The position numbers were made by a program, and so were the translations under genes. The notes under the pieces were generated by a model that saw only the letters and a list, made by a program, of their open reading frames with translations, was not told the DNA's origin and did no database searches. This document shows positions 1-10,401 of a DNA stretch of 64,000 nt, one piece after another. Location: NCBI GenBank assembly GCA_949317995.1, contig OX439052.1:37883932-37947931 (forward strand), read 5' to 3'. Within the stretch, counting starts at the first letter, position 1, and every line of letters starts with the position of its first letter. Origin of the DNA: Acholoe squamosa (taxonomy: Eukaryota; Annelida; Polychaeta; Phyllodocida; Polynoidae).

Positions 1-832
1 CACCATGCGCACGTACCTAGAGCATACCACAGGGGGTGGTACTTAGAGTAGACAGGGCTGGGGTTAAAGGAAATGACCCATAGCTGGTTGCTGACGAGTG
101 GAATCTCGCAAGTGAAAAGAAACAACAACAATTTCATGCGAGTATCTATCGATTATGGGCTAAAAGCTATATGGTAAATGACGGGGGACCACCCTCGAAA
201 GTAGGTCATAAGGGGTGCGTTAGGTTGCTAACTTTTATCTCTTACTATGTCTGCCCACATGCCAGGTTCTTTGAAGATTCAGAGAAAAGGTGACTTAATG
301 TTACAATTTTAGGGAGCATATTTAAAGATTTATTTTGGGGGGATTGTAGATGCAAAAATTTGATTGGGGGTTCGGGGGCAGAGCCCCCAAAGAGGTTAGT
401 TCTTAACTCTGTCCGTTTTTCAGTGGTACCGAACACACCATTCATGACCTGCTTTTGGGACTGGTCCCCCGTCATTTACCTTAAAAGCGCGGCCGATTAT
501 GGTCTTGTTTGCTTGTTTGCATCGAATTAAAGTCATTTTTGGCTCCATAGTGGCGGAATTTCACCAAAACGATCGTTTTTGCTGTACGAGCAACTTCCTT
601 TAACCCCAGCCCTGTCTACTCTAAGTACCACCCCCTGTGGTATGCTCTAGGTACGCGCGCACGGCGAAAACGATCGTAACGGCGAAATTTCGCTGCTGTC
701 GAGTCAAATATGACTTTAATTCGATGCAAACAAGCAAATAAGACCATAATCAATAGATACTCGCATGAAATTGGCTGTTGTTTCTTTTCACCTGCGAGAT
801 TCCACTCGTCAGTAACCAGCTATGGGTCATTT
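1..832. repeat. Nested inverted-repeat element, cut by the window edge
   Basis: Bases 1-70 recur as a reverse complement at about 598-660. Bases 73-158 plus 495-540 recur as a reverse complement at about 700-830. The two arm pairs are interleaved, so the block is a compound foldback structure rather than a simple hairpin. A small transposon at 159-494 interrupts one arm. The phrase around 'actttaattcgatgcaaac' in the arms also occurs near 17578 and 19062, so the unit belongs to a dispersed family in this region. No coding potential is evident. The left end lies outside the window, so termini and target duplication cannot be judged. Confidence 0.7.
159..494 (+). mobile_element. Small non-autonomous DNA transposon (MITE), copy 1
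   Basis: A 336-bp insertion is flanked by the 8-bp direct repeat GATTATGG (151-158 and 495-502). Its ends carry inverted GGTAAATGACGGGGGACCA (173-191 and 462-480), preceded by GCTAAAAGC on the left and GCGCGGCC on the right. The inverted partner arm near 745-765 has the uninterrupted site, which supports the boundaries. It encodes no transposase. An 8-bp duplication fits hAT-like or Mutator-like transposition, but the termini do not identify a superfamily, and a 7-bp reading is also possible. Confidence 0.75.
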
Positions 833-887
833 AACTGATTGGTTGATGCTGATTGGTTGAGATTCGCAAGGGGGTGGAGCTTATGGC

Positions 888-1377
888 GGCCGAGCTTTTA
901 AGGTAAATGACGGGGGACCAGTCCCAAAAGCAGGTCATCGGCGGTGCGTTCGGTACCACTGACATAGAGTTGAGAGCTAATCTTTTTCGGGGGCTCTGCC
1001 CCCAAACCCCCACTCCAATTTTTGCATCTACCATCCCCCAAAATAAACTTTTAAATATGCTCCCTAAAATTTTAACATTAAAGGGGGGCTGGCATAGAAA
1101 ATTAACAACATGGGTACTGATTCAAACAGTGATCATAAAATCGCGGGAATCAGCGGAAAAATCGCGACACCCTGGTTGGTCAAGGGGTGATCACGTGATT
1201 TTTTAATGCGGGCATGCATTACCATGCCAGGGCCCCTTTAAGTCACCTTTTCTATGAATATTCAAAGAATCTGGCATGTGGGCAGACGTAGTTAGAGATA
1301 AAAGTTAGCAACCTAACACACCCCTCATGACCTACTTTCGAGGGTGGTCCCCCGTCATTTACCATTTAGCTTTTAGC
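888..1377 (-). mobile_element. Small non-autonomous DNA transposon (MITE), copy 2, opposite orientation
   Basis: A 490-bp insertion is flanked by CTTATGGC (880-887 and 1378-1385). It has the same inverted GGTAAATGACGGGGGACCA ends as copy 1 (902-920 and 1345-1363) and the same subterminal sequences in reverse orientation. It is longer than copy 1 because it holds about 150 bp (roughly 1085-1215) that copy 1 lacks. An empty version of this site is present near 19430, where the surrounding satellite reads through without the element. Confidence 0.75.
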
Positions 1378-1385
1378 CTTATGGC

Positions 1386-2188
1386 CTTGGGTTTCCTATA
1401 TAAGATGAGGAGTTTGCAGGCCTGCCGTAGTCACAGCTTGCATCACTGACCATCTTACATTGGGACATGGTGCACTGCTGAGACTGTGCCTTTAGGTTAG
1501 TCCATCTTTTGATTGGACTTAGAAAATTTCTCCTGTGCACCAGGAGAAATTTTCTAAGTCCACTTTTGAGTTGGACTTAGAAAGGTTTTCAGCAGGCTAG
1601 GTATCCAGTGGGTTTAGTTTTAGAAATTATTTTCTGGTTAGGTGCTGGAAATTATCTGAGTTGGACTTAGAAAAGATTTCAGTAGATTAGGTATTAAGTG
1701 GGTTCAGTCTTAGAAATTATTTTCTGGTTAGGTGCTGGAAATGGTTCAGTCTTAGAAATTATTTTCTGGTTAGGTGCTGGAAATTGTCTGAGTTGGACTT
1801 AGAAACGATTTCAGCAAGCAAGATATTCAGGGGGTTCAGTCTTAGAAATTATTTTCTGGTTAGGTGCTGGAAATTGTCTGAGTTGGACTTAGAAAAGATT
1901 TTAGCAGATTAGGTATTCAATGGGTTCAGTTCAGTCTTAGAAATTGTTTGAGTTGGACTGGATTATCAAGGACAGATACTGTACTATGAATTTGATCCTA
2001 TAGGAATTAACACTGGAAGGTGAATTACTGGATTGTTACCCATTGGATTATGGTGACTTGACTGTAAGTGATTTCCTGTTTGTCTCAACCAGTGGCCTTA
2101 GAAAGGTTTTCAGTCATTTCATACTAGTTTCTACTGTGTAAACATTTCAGGCATTCCACATTCTAAGTAAACAGCAAAGATTAATGAT
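1386..2188. repeat. Satellite-like field, left part
   Basis: This stretch has no gene. It is made of degenerate copies of a ~90-bp unit containing 'ttattttctggttaggtgct' and 'gagttggacttagaaaag', followed at about 2135-2188 by one ~52-bp unit ('aggcattccaca...gtaaacagcaaagattaatga'). The same units continue after the gypsy element at 14967, so this is one array split by that insertion. Confidence 0.8.
1515..1561. repeat. Perfect 21-bp hairpin
   Basis: GGACTTAGAAAATTTCTCCT plus G (1515-1535) is followed by the loop TGCAC and then its exact reverse complement (1541-1561). A degenerate relative lies near 18000-18050, so it is part of the satellite unit and not a terminator. Confidence 0.85.
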
Positions 2189-2553
2189 TGTAGGGGCCGG
2201 TATCGTCGTATATATATTAGTGCCGTTCATCCGAGAGACGTGTTCGTGTGGTGCCTGTTCCTTCTATGCCAGCTAGGTGTCGCTTTGTGATACCCCGTTG
2301 GTACAAGAGGGGGCGGCACCATGCCTCGCGTCCAGCTCCTACTAAGGAGCCGGACGAGCGGCAGAAGGTGACTGGACCTAGTCCAGTCCAGACGCGCAGT
2401 TTAACCTGTAGACTAGAGTGCAATAAAGTCCTACCCGAGAGGTAGGGGTTTCTGGGGCTTTGCCCAACCCGAACTACTCGTGTTGTGTTGGTATTTCTAG
2501 TGGTAAGCGAGCCAAAGAGCCACCCAACATATAAGTCAATACGAACCATTACA
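2189..2553 (+). repeat. 5' LTR of gypsy element 1 (365 bp)
   Basis: It begins TGTAGGGG and ends CATTACA. A TATA-like tract lies at 2209-2218 and an AATAAA signal at 2422-2427. Against the 284-bp 3' LTR I see two substitutions plus one ~81-bp segment (roughly 2356-2437) present only here. All three differences fall in or beside one hairpin. Confidence 0.93.
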
Positions 2554-2554
2554 C

Positions 2555-2567
2555 TGGTGCCGTGACC
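2555..2567 (+). other. Primer binding site of gypsy element 1
   Basis: TGGTGCCGTGACC lies one base after the 5' LTR. Its complement would end in GGCACCA, as expected of a tRNA 3' end. I cannot name the tRNA. Confidence 0.75.
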
Positions 2568-2716
2568 AGTTGGTTCGGGGGTGGTGCGCGGCCACATTGG
2601 CCGAAAGCCTGGGGAAACCCGAAGCGGATCCCCCCAGCCCCGGGCTAGAGGGATTCGAAGAGGATGACTTCACATCCCAGCATCTGTTGTTAGACTGGAA
2701 ACCCAGTCAACAACAA

Positions 2717-5656
2717 ATGTATAATCCAGCGGGTGTCCGAACTGTTTCCGCGACACCTGGTCTGATGGACGGTGCCACGGGTGATGGTATCGTAAACTTG
2801 TATCCGGGTACACCCCAAATGGGAGTACCGGATACGGGATTGTTCAAGGGAATAATAAAACCCTCAACTTTAGACCTGAGTGATTGGTCCCAAGCTATGA
2901 CTAGCAGACGCCAGCTGTGTCCTATTGTACCAGCAGGCTCGGCTAGTAACTTGGGTATGCCAGTGGCACCGAGCCCTGGAATACGTACTGCGACCCCCCC
3001 AGAAGCAGTACCAGATGGTCCAAACGAAGTACCCCCATTAATGACATCGTCGGACCATGACAGCGACGATGGCAAAGCCATAAGGGACGCAATAGTCCCA
3101 AGCGTGAATGCGAAGAATAAGCCTAGGGGTACTGAACCGAAAAGCTCGGAAAGGCATCACCTAGGCCGATCGCTAGACGAAGGCTTGTCTGACTCCATGT
3201 TTAATCCTGGAGGCAGTCGCAGGTCTATATACGGACGTCGGATGGGCCCCGGGTATAAAACTACCCCAGCCTATTTGAAAGCCAAAGAACAGGTAGAGTT
3301 ACAAGCTAAGCGGCAACATGAACAATTCATGGCGGCCCAATTAAAAATAGAAGAGGAAACTAAGTCTCGGATCGGAAAATTACGTTCCGATGAGCAGGAG
3401 GCGATTCTAAAAGAATCTGACCTAAAGTATCGTCTAACTTCGGCAACCCATCGTTTGGAAAGGAAGGAGAGAGACGAACGCGAGAAAGAGAAAAGATTGG
3501 CCGAGTTGGAACTCGAAGAAGCCAATAGACTTAGAGCAATCGAAATGGCTAGAGCCGAAGAAGTTGCTAAAGCCCGGGATGTAAACAGATTACAATCCGA
3601 GTTGCATGCTATGGAGGAGAAGCTAAAGAAACTTCAACTCCGAAAGGCGGAGACAGAGGCCAAAATGGTCTCGGAACAAGCCGAGATAAGGAAGGAGACC
3701 AACGAGTACCAAAGGTCTCAGAAAGAAAAAGGTGAAAAGTACCGCTTATTAAAGGATACTTTTAAGCGAGAGGCTTTAGCCGCTCAGGAAGAACGAAACC
3801 GAGCTGTGTCGAAAAATGAAAAGATTCGATCCGAAATCTTAGCAGAAAACACACAGCTGAGGGAGGAACAGCGAAACCTGACCACAGATCTAGCTACCCT
3901 CACAATAAATAAGTCTGCCATGGAGAGTTATTTACAAGAGCAGGAGCAAGCGAATGCCCCTCCGGCGAGTAAGGACACAAACCCGAACTCGACTTTCGTT
4001 AAACAGGGCGACCCTGTCTCCTGTTCTACGCCGAAGCATCCGCCGTATAATCCTTTTGTCAATGATAATGCGACGCGGAATGTAGATCAAGGGGGAGTTT
4101 ATATTAGAACCCAAGATAAACATGGCCGAACTTGTAGAGTCCGGATAAGTGAAGTCCCCATAGTCCACAATTTGGACCCGGACTATGTACCACGGGAAGC
4201 CTCTGACAGCAGTGCAGAGACTAACGGATTCCACATACATGTGGATCCGAGTGACAGTGTGGGGTTGGGAGCTGGTAATGACAGCAACCAACCCAATCCA
4301 TCAAACGATGGCAGTCATCCGACGGGTAACCAGCCTTCAAGCGGCGGTTATCAAAGCACACAAGGAGGGGGCGGTACCCCGGGTCCCACAGGCTACAGTG
4401 GTACCTTGGGTCCCGGCCCTAACCAGGGTGGCGCGGGTTATAGGAACCACAGTGTGCCACAGTGGACGTATACGCAGCCACCACCACCACCTCCACCGGG
4501 CAATACGAGCTTCGGTGGTATAGGGGGCAACCGAACCTTAAATGAAACAAAGGCGGTTGAATGGAGCAAACAGCAATGCACTAGATTGATGTATGCTCAT
4601 AATTCTGCCCGAAGGGTAGCCGTTATTCCAAAAGAATATGACGGTACTCGACCTTGGAAAGAGTGGTTTGAAGACTTCATCGATGTGATGAATTGTAACG
4701 GGTGGACCCCATACGAGGCCAAGCCACATCTGGTAAGATGTTTGAAGGGCGGTCCAGGTCGCATGGCTGTAGAGCAATGGCGGACCTGGTATGGTCTCGT
4801 TGGAAGTTTTGAGCAGTTGGTAGAATCTGCTAGTGGACTGTTATGCAACATGGTCAAGGAGGACCCGATGGTCCGTTTCAAGAAACGTACACAGAAGCCT
4901 AACGAAGCTTTCCGAGCATACGGTATGGAGCTCCATGCCCTGCTAAGCAAGGCCAGACCCGGTACTGAAAACCAGGACTGGTATATGGACGATTTGATCA
5001 CACAATTCGTCAAGGGTCTGAGAGACCGAGATGAGCAGATTGCTGCCAGGGATGCCTGGAAAGAAGGCGTAACGCTCCACGACATATTTAATGGTATAGA
5101 TATGGCCGTGAAGAAGCGAACGATGTTAGCCGGAGACATACCGAATGCCAGCAGCTCGGCTCCCCTGGTGTCAGTAGTCCAGCAGTCTGGGGCACAAGTC
5201 CCCTCAGACGATTTCGAATTGTTTGAAATCGAACAGGAGGACGGAACCTTCTGTTCGGTTCAATTAAGGAAGAATACGACGGGTAGGAAATATATTCCAA
5301 GGAAAGCTCTCAATAAGCCAAGGGACTCTAGACCACCACCCGAGGTCAAGAGTGACCCGAAGGCCAGTGAGAAAGCATCCAAACCTTTCGTAAGCGCCGA
5401 TAAAGTGAAGGGTCAGTCCCCGGACATGACCAAACTTATGGAGGACATGTGTAAGAAAATTACAGATGCCATCCAAGCCAGTCGGCAGAGACCCCAAGTG
5501 GATCGCCGAACTGTAAAGTGTTTCAGGTGCCAGCGCATGGGAGACTATTCATCTGAGTGTACCGCTGCTAAACCGGTAATGGCTGCCTTCTATGAAGCCG
5601 AAGACAATGGCGAAGGAAGGGAGAACACTACGGATTCCACTGACGTGGAAAACTAG
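2717..5656 (+). CDS. gag: Gag polyprotein of gypsy element 1, long coiled-coil form
   Basis: This is the structural protein of the retrotransposon particle. The frame is open from 2570, but 2717 is the first in-frame ATG, giving about 979 residues. That is long for a gypsy Gag. The first ~180 residues are Pro/Gly/Ser-rich. A highly charged, Glu/Lys/Arg-rich coiled coil spans roughly 3290-3950, followed by a Gly/Asn/Pro-rich linker. A capsid-like domain (EYDGTRPWKEWFEDF onward, ~4630-5110) resembles retrotransposon Gag families. A C-terminal zinc knuckle, CFRCQRMGDYSSEC, has Asp where CX2CX4HX4C expects His. The frame closes at TAG 5654-5656. Pol is in another frame, so frameshifting, splicing or re-initiation would be needed for expression. 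Confidence 0.88.
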   Translation: MYNPAGVRTVSATPGLMDGATGDGIVNLYPGTPQMGVPDTGLFKGIIKPSTLDLSDWSQAMTSRRQLCPIVPAGSASNLGMPVAPSPGIRTATPPEAVPDGPNEVPPLMTSSDHDSDDGKAIRDAIVPSVNAKNKPRGTEPKSSERHHLGRSLDEGLSDSMFNPGGSRRSIYGRRMGPGYKTTPAYLKAKEQVELQAKRQHEQFMAAQLKIEEETKSRIGKLRSDEQEAILKESDLKYRLTSATHRLERKERDEREKEKRLAELELEEANRLRAIEMARAEEVAKARDVNRLQSELHAMEEKLKKLQLRKAETEAKMVSEQAEIRKETNEYQRSQKEKGEKYRLLKDTFKREALAAQEERNRAVSKNEKIRSEILAENTQLREEQRNLTTDLATLTINKSAMESYLQEQEQANAPPASKDTNPNSTFVKQGDPVSCSTPKHPPYNPFVNDNATRNVDQGGVYIRTQDKHGRTCRVRISEVPIVHNLDPDYVPREASDSSAETNGFHIHVDPSDSVGLGAGNDSNQPNPSNDGSHPTGNQPSSGGYQSTQGGGGTPGPTGYSGTLGPGPNQGGAGYRNHSVPQWTYTQPPPPPPPGNTSFGGIGGNRTLNETKAVEWSKQQCTRLMYAHNSARRVAVIPKEYDGTRPWKEWFEDFIDVMNCNGWTPYEAKPHLVRCLKGGPGRMAVEQWRTWYGLVGSFEQLVESASGLLCNMVKEDPMVRFKKRTQKPNEAFRAYGMELHALLSKARPGTENQDWYMDDLITQFVKGLRDRDEQIAARDAWKEGVTLHDIFNGIDMAVKKRTMLAGDIPNASSSAPLVSVVQQSGAQVPSDDFELFEIEQEDGTFCSVQLRKNTTGRKYIPRKALNKPRDSRPPPEVKSDPKASEKASKPFVSADKVKGQSPDMTKLMEDMCKKITDAIQASRQRPQVDRRTVKCFRCQRMGDYSSECTAAKPVMAAFYEAEDNGEGRENTTDSTDVEN

Positions 5657-5877
5657 TGGGGGTTGTATCAACGGCATCTGATACGACCCCAAGGAAGAAC
5701 GAATGCCAAAATGCTACCGGGGGTAACCCGGTGGAAGATTTCGAATCAAATAACACCTGGAGGCCGGGTGGCTGGGGGTGCGCACCCCTGCACCTTGGCC
5801 GGGGCCGGGGACCCTAGTGTTTGTATGTATGAGAGTGAACATATGGAGGCGAGTGGCCACACTAGGGGAGAGGAAGG

Positions 5878-8800
5878 ATGGATCAAAGAGTTGATCCGAG
5901 TGTGTGGGACACGCCTTCCCCAAGTCATCCGTGTCTGGAATTCCTGAGAGGACTCGGATTGAATCTTGGTGATTCGGGAGACTTTCGCCAGTTTACCAGT
6001 AACCCCTCACCCTTAGGGGGGAGACGGTGGTATGTACCCATATCTGTAGAAGGCCGGGTAGGAGAATTCTTGGTGGATACCGGAGCTAGCCACTCCTGTG
6101 TGTCCAAAAGGTTTTTCGACTCGGTGGCCAGCAGCCATGAGAACCTCAAAACGGGGGTAAATGCTTGCACGGCCGACGGAAGCAGCATGCGTACATTTGG
6201 TAGGACGTTTATGCCTATCCGTATAGGAGGCAAAGAATTTGTTCTTTCGCCAACTATAGCAGAGGTTAGTGATGACGGAATCCTCGGACTGGATATTGCA
6301 AGCTTATACGGGGCCGTCTTGGACCCGAGGGACGGTATGATGAGTATACGGAACCCGTATGGCTTGCATGTCCAATGCGTATTGAGACAGGTGTCTTCGG
6401 TCGCATCAGTGATACATACGGTGAAGATCCCACCGGGTACCACTTGCGATGTCCTTTGTGGCGGGTCCATGGCTCAAAGGGATGAAACTGGAGTCTATGA
6501 ACCCGATACGGTGTACTTGTCGAGCGTCGGGTTAGACTCAGTGGATACATTAGTGGCTAATGCAGCTTGGACTGTATTACCCATGACTAACTGAAGTGGT
6601 TCAGTAGTCTATTTGAGGCGAGGCGACTGTATTGGGAGGATGAGCTCGGTAGAACATGTCGCCGAGGCCAAATTCAATAAACCACTGAACCCTGTTAGTA
6701 AGCATCCTCTGGATGAAGAATTCCAAAAGCTGATTGATCAGTCTGATTTAGAAAATACGGAGGATAAGGATTGCCTGGCGAAACTCCTACAGAAGTACGA
6801 GAGTGCTTTCGGTAGGGAGGGAGGACCGGTGGGTCGATCCGATAAGGTGTTGCACACCATAGATGTGGGCAACGAGAAACCTTTTAAAATTCTGTATCGT
6901 AGACTTCCTCTAAAGAAGAAGTTAATTTGCGAAGAGGAAATACAAAAACAGTTAGACCTAGGGGTAATCGTGCCCAGCTCGAAACCCTGGTCCAGCCCTG
7001 TTTGTATGACCACTAAGAAAGACGGTACAATCCGCTTTTGTGTCGACTACCGGAAACTGAATGGTATAACTAAGAAGAACTCGTATCCTTTACCAAGGAT
7101 AGACGAGACTTTAGATAGCTTGGGCGGAAACCAATGGTTCTGTACCTTGGATTTACAGTCCGGGTATTGGCAAATACCGATGCACCCCGATGACAAGGAG
7201 AAGACAGCATTCTCCAGTCATATGGGGCTATTCGAGTATAATGTCTTACCCTTCGGATTGTGTAACGCCCCAGCTACATTCGAGGCTATGATGGAATCCT
7301 TACTGAGTGATCTTTTGTGGAAGAAATGCCTGGTTTACTTGGATGATGTGGTCGTGTTCGGCAAATCGTTCAAGCAATGCCTGGCGAATCTGCAATTGGT
7401 CCTCGACCGGATACTATCAAACGGTCTTAAACTTAAACCCAAGAAGTGTAATTTGTTTAAGAAAAACATTACATACTTGGGAAGGATCATTACTCCTAAC
7501 GGGGTGAGTGCGGATCCGGAAAAATTAGAAGCTGTAGAAAATTGGGAAAGACCTACGAGTGCTAAGGAGGTGAGATCATTTTTAGGATTCTGTTCCTATT
7601 ATCGTGATTTCATACCAAATTACTCTCGTGTGAGCTTCCCCATGCAGTGTTTAGCTCACTGGACTCCGGGTAGGGCACGGGACCCTTTCCCATGGACCAG
7701 CGAGCAAGAAGAATCTTTTAATAAAATAAAAGATTTGTTTAGGAATACACCCGTGTTGAAATATCCCACTCCCGAGGGACATTTCATCTTAGACACCGAT
7801 GCGAGCAATGATGCAATTGGGGCAGCTCTCTCACAGGTCCAAGGGGGAGTCGAAGTGCCAATAGCATTTGCTAGCAACACGTTAAGCAAGACACAGCGAA
7901 ACTATTGTACCACCAAGCGAGAACTCCTCGCTGTGGTGGTGTATACGAAGAAGTTCAAGCATTTCCTTTGGGGAAGTGACTTTACCTTAAGAACCGACCA
8001 TTCGTCTCTTAGGTGGCTCCTTAATTTTAAGGACGCCGAGGGGATGATAGGACGATGGTTAGCTCACCTATCCGAATTCGGATTAGAGCATAAGCAAATA
8101 GAGCACCGACCCGGTACTAAACATATCAATGCGGATGCCTTGTCGAGACGACCCATCCGAAGGTGCCAAAATGCCACTTGTGATGACTGCGGAGCCCACA
8201 ATGCTGTGGTAGCCGGGTTGGTATTTAATCATACCACCCCCCATATCCCCTGGGAGGAGGCTGTGTGTAGCTATCTTGATTGGTCCCCGGAGACCATAAA
8301 GAAGTTCCAACAGTCGGATCCCACCACTGCGCGCATAACGGAATACCTACGGACAGGTATTAAACCGGCAAGGCCGCTAGTATCCCTAGAAGATAGGGAG
8401 GCGAGGCGGTTGCTAGCCCAATGGACCGAGCTAGAGATCCGAGACGGCATACTGTGCAGGTGGAAGACAACTCCCACCAACGGTAGGCTGTTGCAAATAG
8501 TGATACCCACCCCGATGAGGAGGGATATCATGTATTATTGCCATGGCCATCAAACAAGTGGCTATTTCGGCAAGAAAAGGTCAATAGAGCGCCTACAAAG
8601 GCGTTACTACTGGCCCGGTATGAGAGGCGACCTGCTTCGGTGGATCGCCACTTGCCCGGATTGCTGTAAAAACAAGCTGGGACCCGGCCTGGGTAAGCAA
8701 CCCCTATCCCAGGAATTGTTTGGTATCAGATTCGCTCGAGTGGCGATAGATATCATCAGTGGAATTAAAACGACGCCCTGAGATAATACTTGTATGATGG

Positions 8801-9891
8801 TCGTAACCGACTATTATACCAAGTACACTCGGGTGTTCCCCCTTCCTAACCACAAAGCCGCCACGTGCGCGGAGGCATTTGTGAAAGGCTGGGTGCTACA
8901 TTTGGGTGTTCCCCTTATGATGCACAGCGACCAAGGGAGGGAGTTCGAGTCGGAGCTATGGCAGGAAATGTGCCATTACCTAGCCATCTGCAAGACCCGA
9001 ACAAACCCATACCGACCACAGTCGGATGGGCAGGTAGAGCGTTTCAACAGAACCCTCATACAAGTGCTAAAGCCCCTGGTCAATACCCACCAGGACGACT
9101 GGGATGAACAGTGTGAATTTGTGGTATATGCCTACAACAACACTGTCCATTCATCCACTAATTGCACTCCCAACTTGCTTGTGTTCGGCGAGGACATCAT
9201 AATGCCCGCCGACTTAGTGTATGGAGTGGTTGGTATAGACCCGGAGGCGCCCTGCACTGTGTTGTTTGTGGAGTCATTAAGGGACAGGTTCAAACAGGCA
9301 TACGAGGCTGTTCGTAAAGAACTGCTGAAGAGTGCGAAGTGGCAGAAGGTGGGTTATGACACCAATGCTAAACGAACTCGTTTTAATGTTGGGGACAAAG
9401 TCCTAAGGTATTATGAGCCGCTGGAGAAGCTGAAGCTCTTAACGCCTTGGGAAGGTCTGTTTAAAATAATTCGTGTCATCTCCTAATCCACGGTGATGAT
9501 TGAGGACTGCCTAACTGGTAGGAAATGGAAGACAAATGTCGGAAAACTTCGGCCCTGGAAGGGACGCGAAGAGGCGGAGAGGGAGTTCGGCTACAAACCA
9601 CCTGTATCTGTCCCTAGTGGACCGAGCGTGGTAGTACCGACGAAACGCCCTAGAGGCCGGCCGAGAAAGACGCCGGGAGACAAGGGTATGGTGAAAAAGA
9701 AGACGAAGGCCAGGAAACGACCTAATCGTAAGAAAAGGAAAAATGTCTCGCTGAGTGAAGGCATTACGTATGGGAAGGTGCCCGCAGTGGCTAAGCGGAA
9801 TCCGGAAAGGGCCGTACGTAAAGCCGGGAAAAATAAAAGGCTAACCGAAGGCGTTAGACGCAGTCCCCGGTTGAGGTCTGCCGTAACCTAA
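5878..9891 (+). pseudogene. pol: Pol of gypsy element 1: protease, RT, RNase H, integrase, with three in-frame stops
   Basis: One continuous frame encodes the enzymes that mature, copy and insert the element. The protease has FLVDTGASHSC (~6060-6100). The RT has VDYRKLN, FGLCNAP and YLDD (~7338). RNase H has LDTDAS (~7790) and TKRELLAV. The integrase HHCC domain lies at ~8540-8680, with core acidic residues in VVTDYYTKY, MMHSDQGREF and the E of DGQVERFNR. The C-terminal tail is basic, with an AT-hook (RPRGRPRK, ~9640). Stops interrupt the frame at TGA 6592-6594 (between protease and RT), TGA 8779-8781 (between integrase zinc domain and core) and TAA 9484-9486 (C-terminal domain). No frameshift is seen between these pieces. 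Either the copy is dead or depends on readthrough; decay is simpler. Confidence 0.9.
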
Positions 9892-10401
9892 CTCAGTACA
9901 CAACAAGCTGCTGCGTGTTGTCCGCCATAGGCGGGTAACATACGTTCCACGGCTGGAGATTTCGAACGTGCCCTCCCCGGGGAGCTGTATCCCGTGAGCG
10001 GCGGTCGGATTAACCGATACATTCGCTTTGAAGCGTTGTATAAACCGCCAAACTCCAGCAGATAGCACTCGGGTGGTAGGCCACGTCTCGCATGTCGAGT
10101 CGAATGTTAGTTCGGATCTAGTTCCCTAGGTGGTGCCGCGGGTGCGGCGGGAAAGCTTGGAACTAGGTCACCGGATAGCCACGGCGGGATCTCGCGAGGC
10201 GAGATGCGTGACGTCATACTGGTCATAACTAGAGCGGACTCGTGGTGGTTAGACGCCACCCGTTTTTGCTCTAGTTAGTGTTGGCAGTTTACAGGCCCCT
10301 AGCTGTCGGTTAGCTTGCCTAACATCAACCTTTTGTTGGACGAATCCTTCGGGAGGAGTCCAACACAGACGCCAATTCATTTGGAAGTCGTCCTCAGTGC
10401 C
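9892..10401 (+). other. Intergenic region between pol and ORF3 of gypsy element 1
   Basis: About 510 bp contain no supported ORF. They include TGACGTCA (near 10209) and pyrimidine-rich tracts ending in AG (around 10262-10293) that could serve as 3' splice acceptors for a subgenomic ORF3 message. Neither role is demonstrated. Confidence 0.4.
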
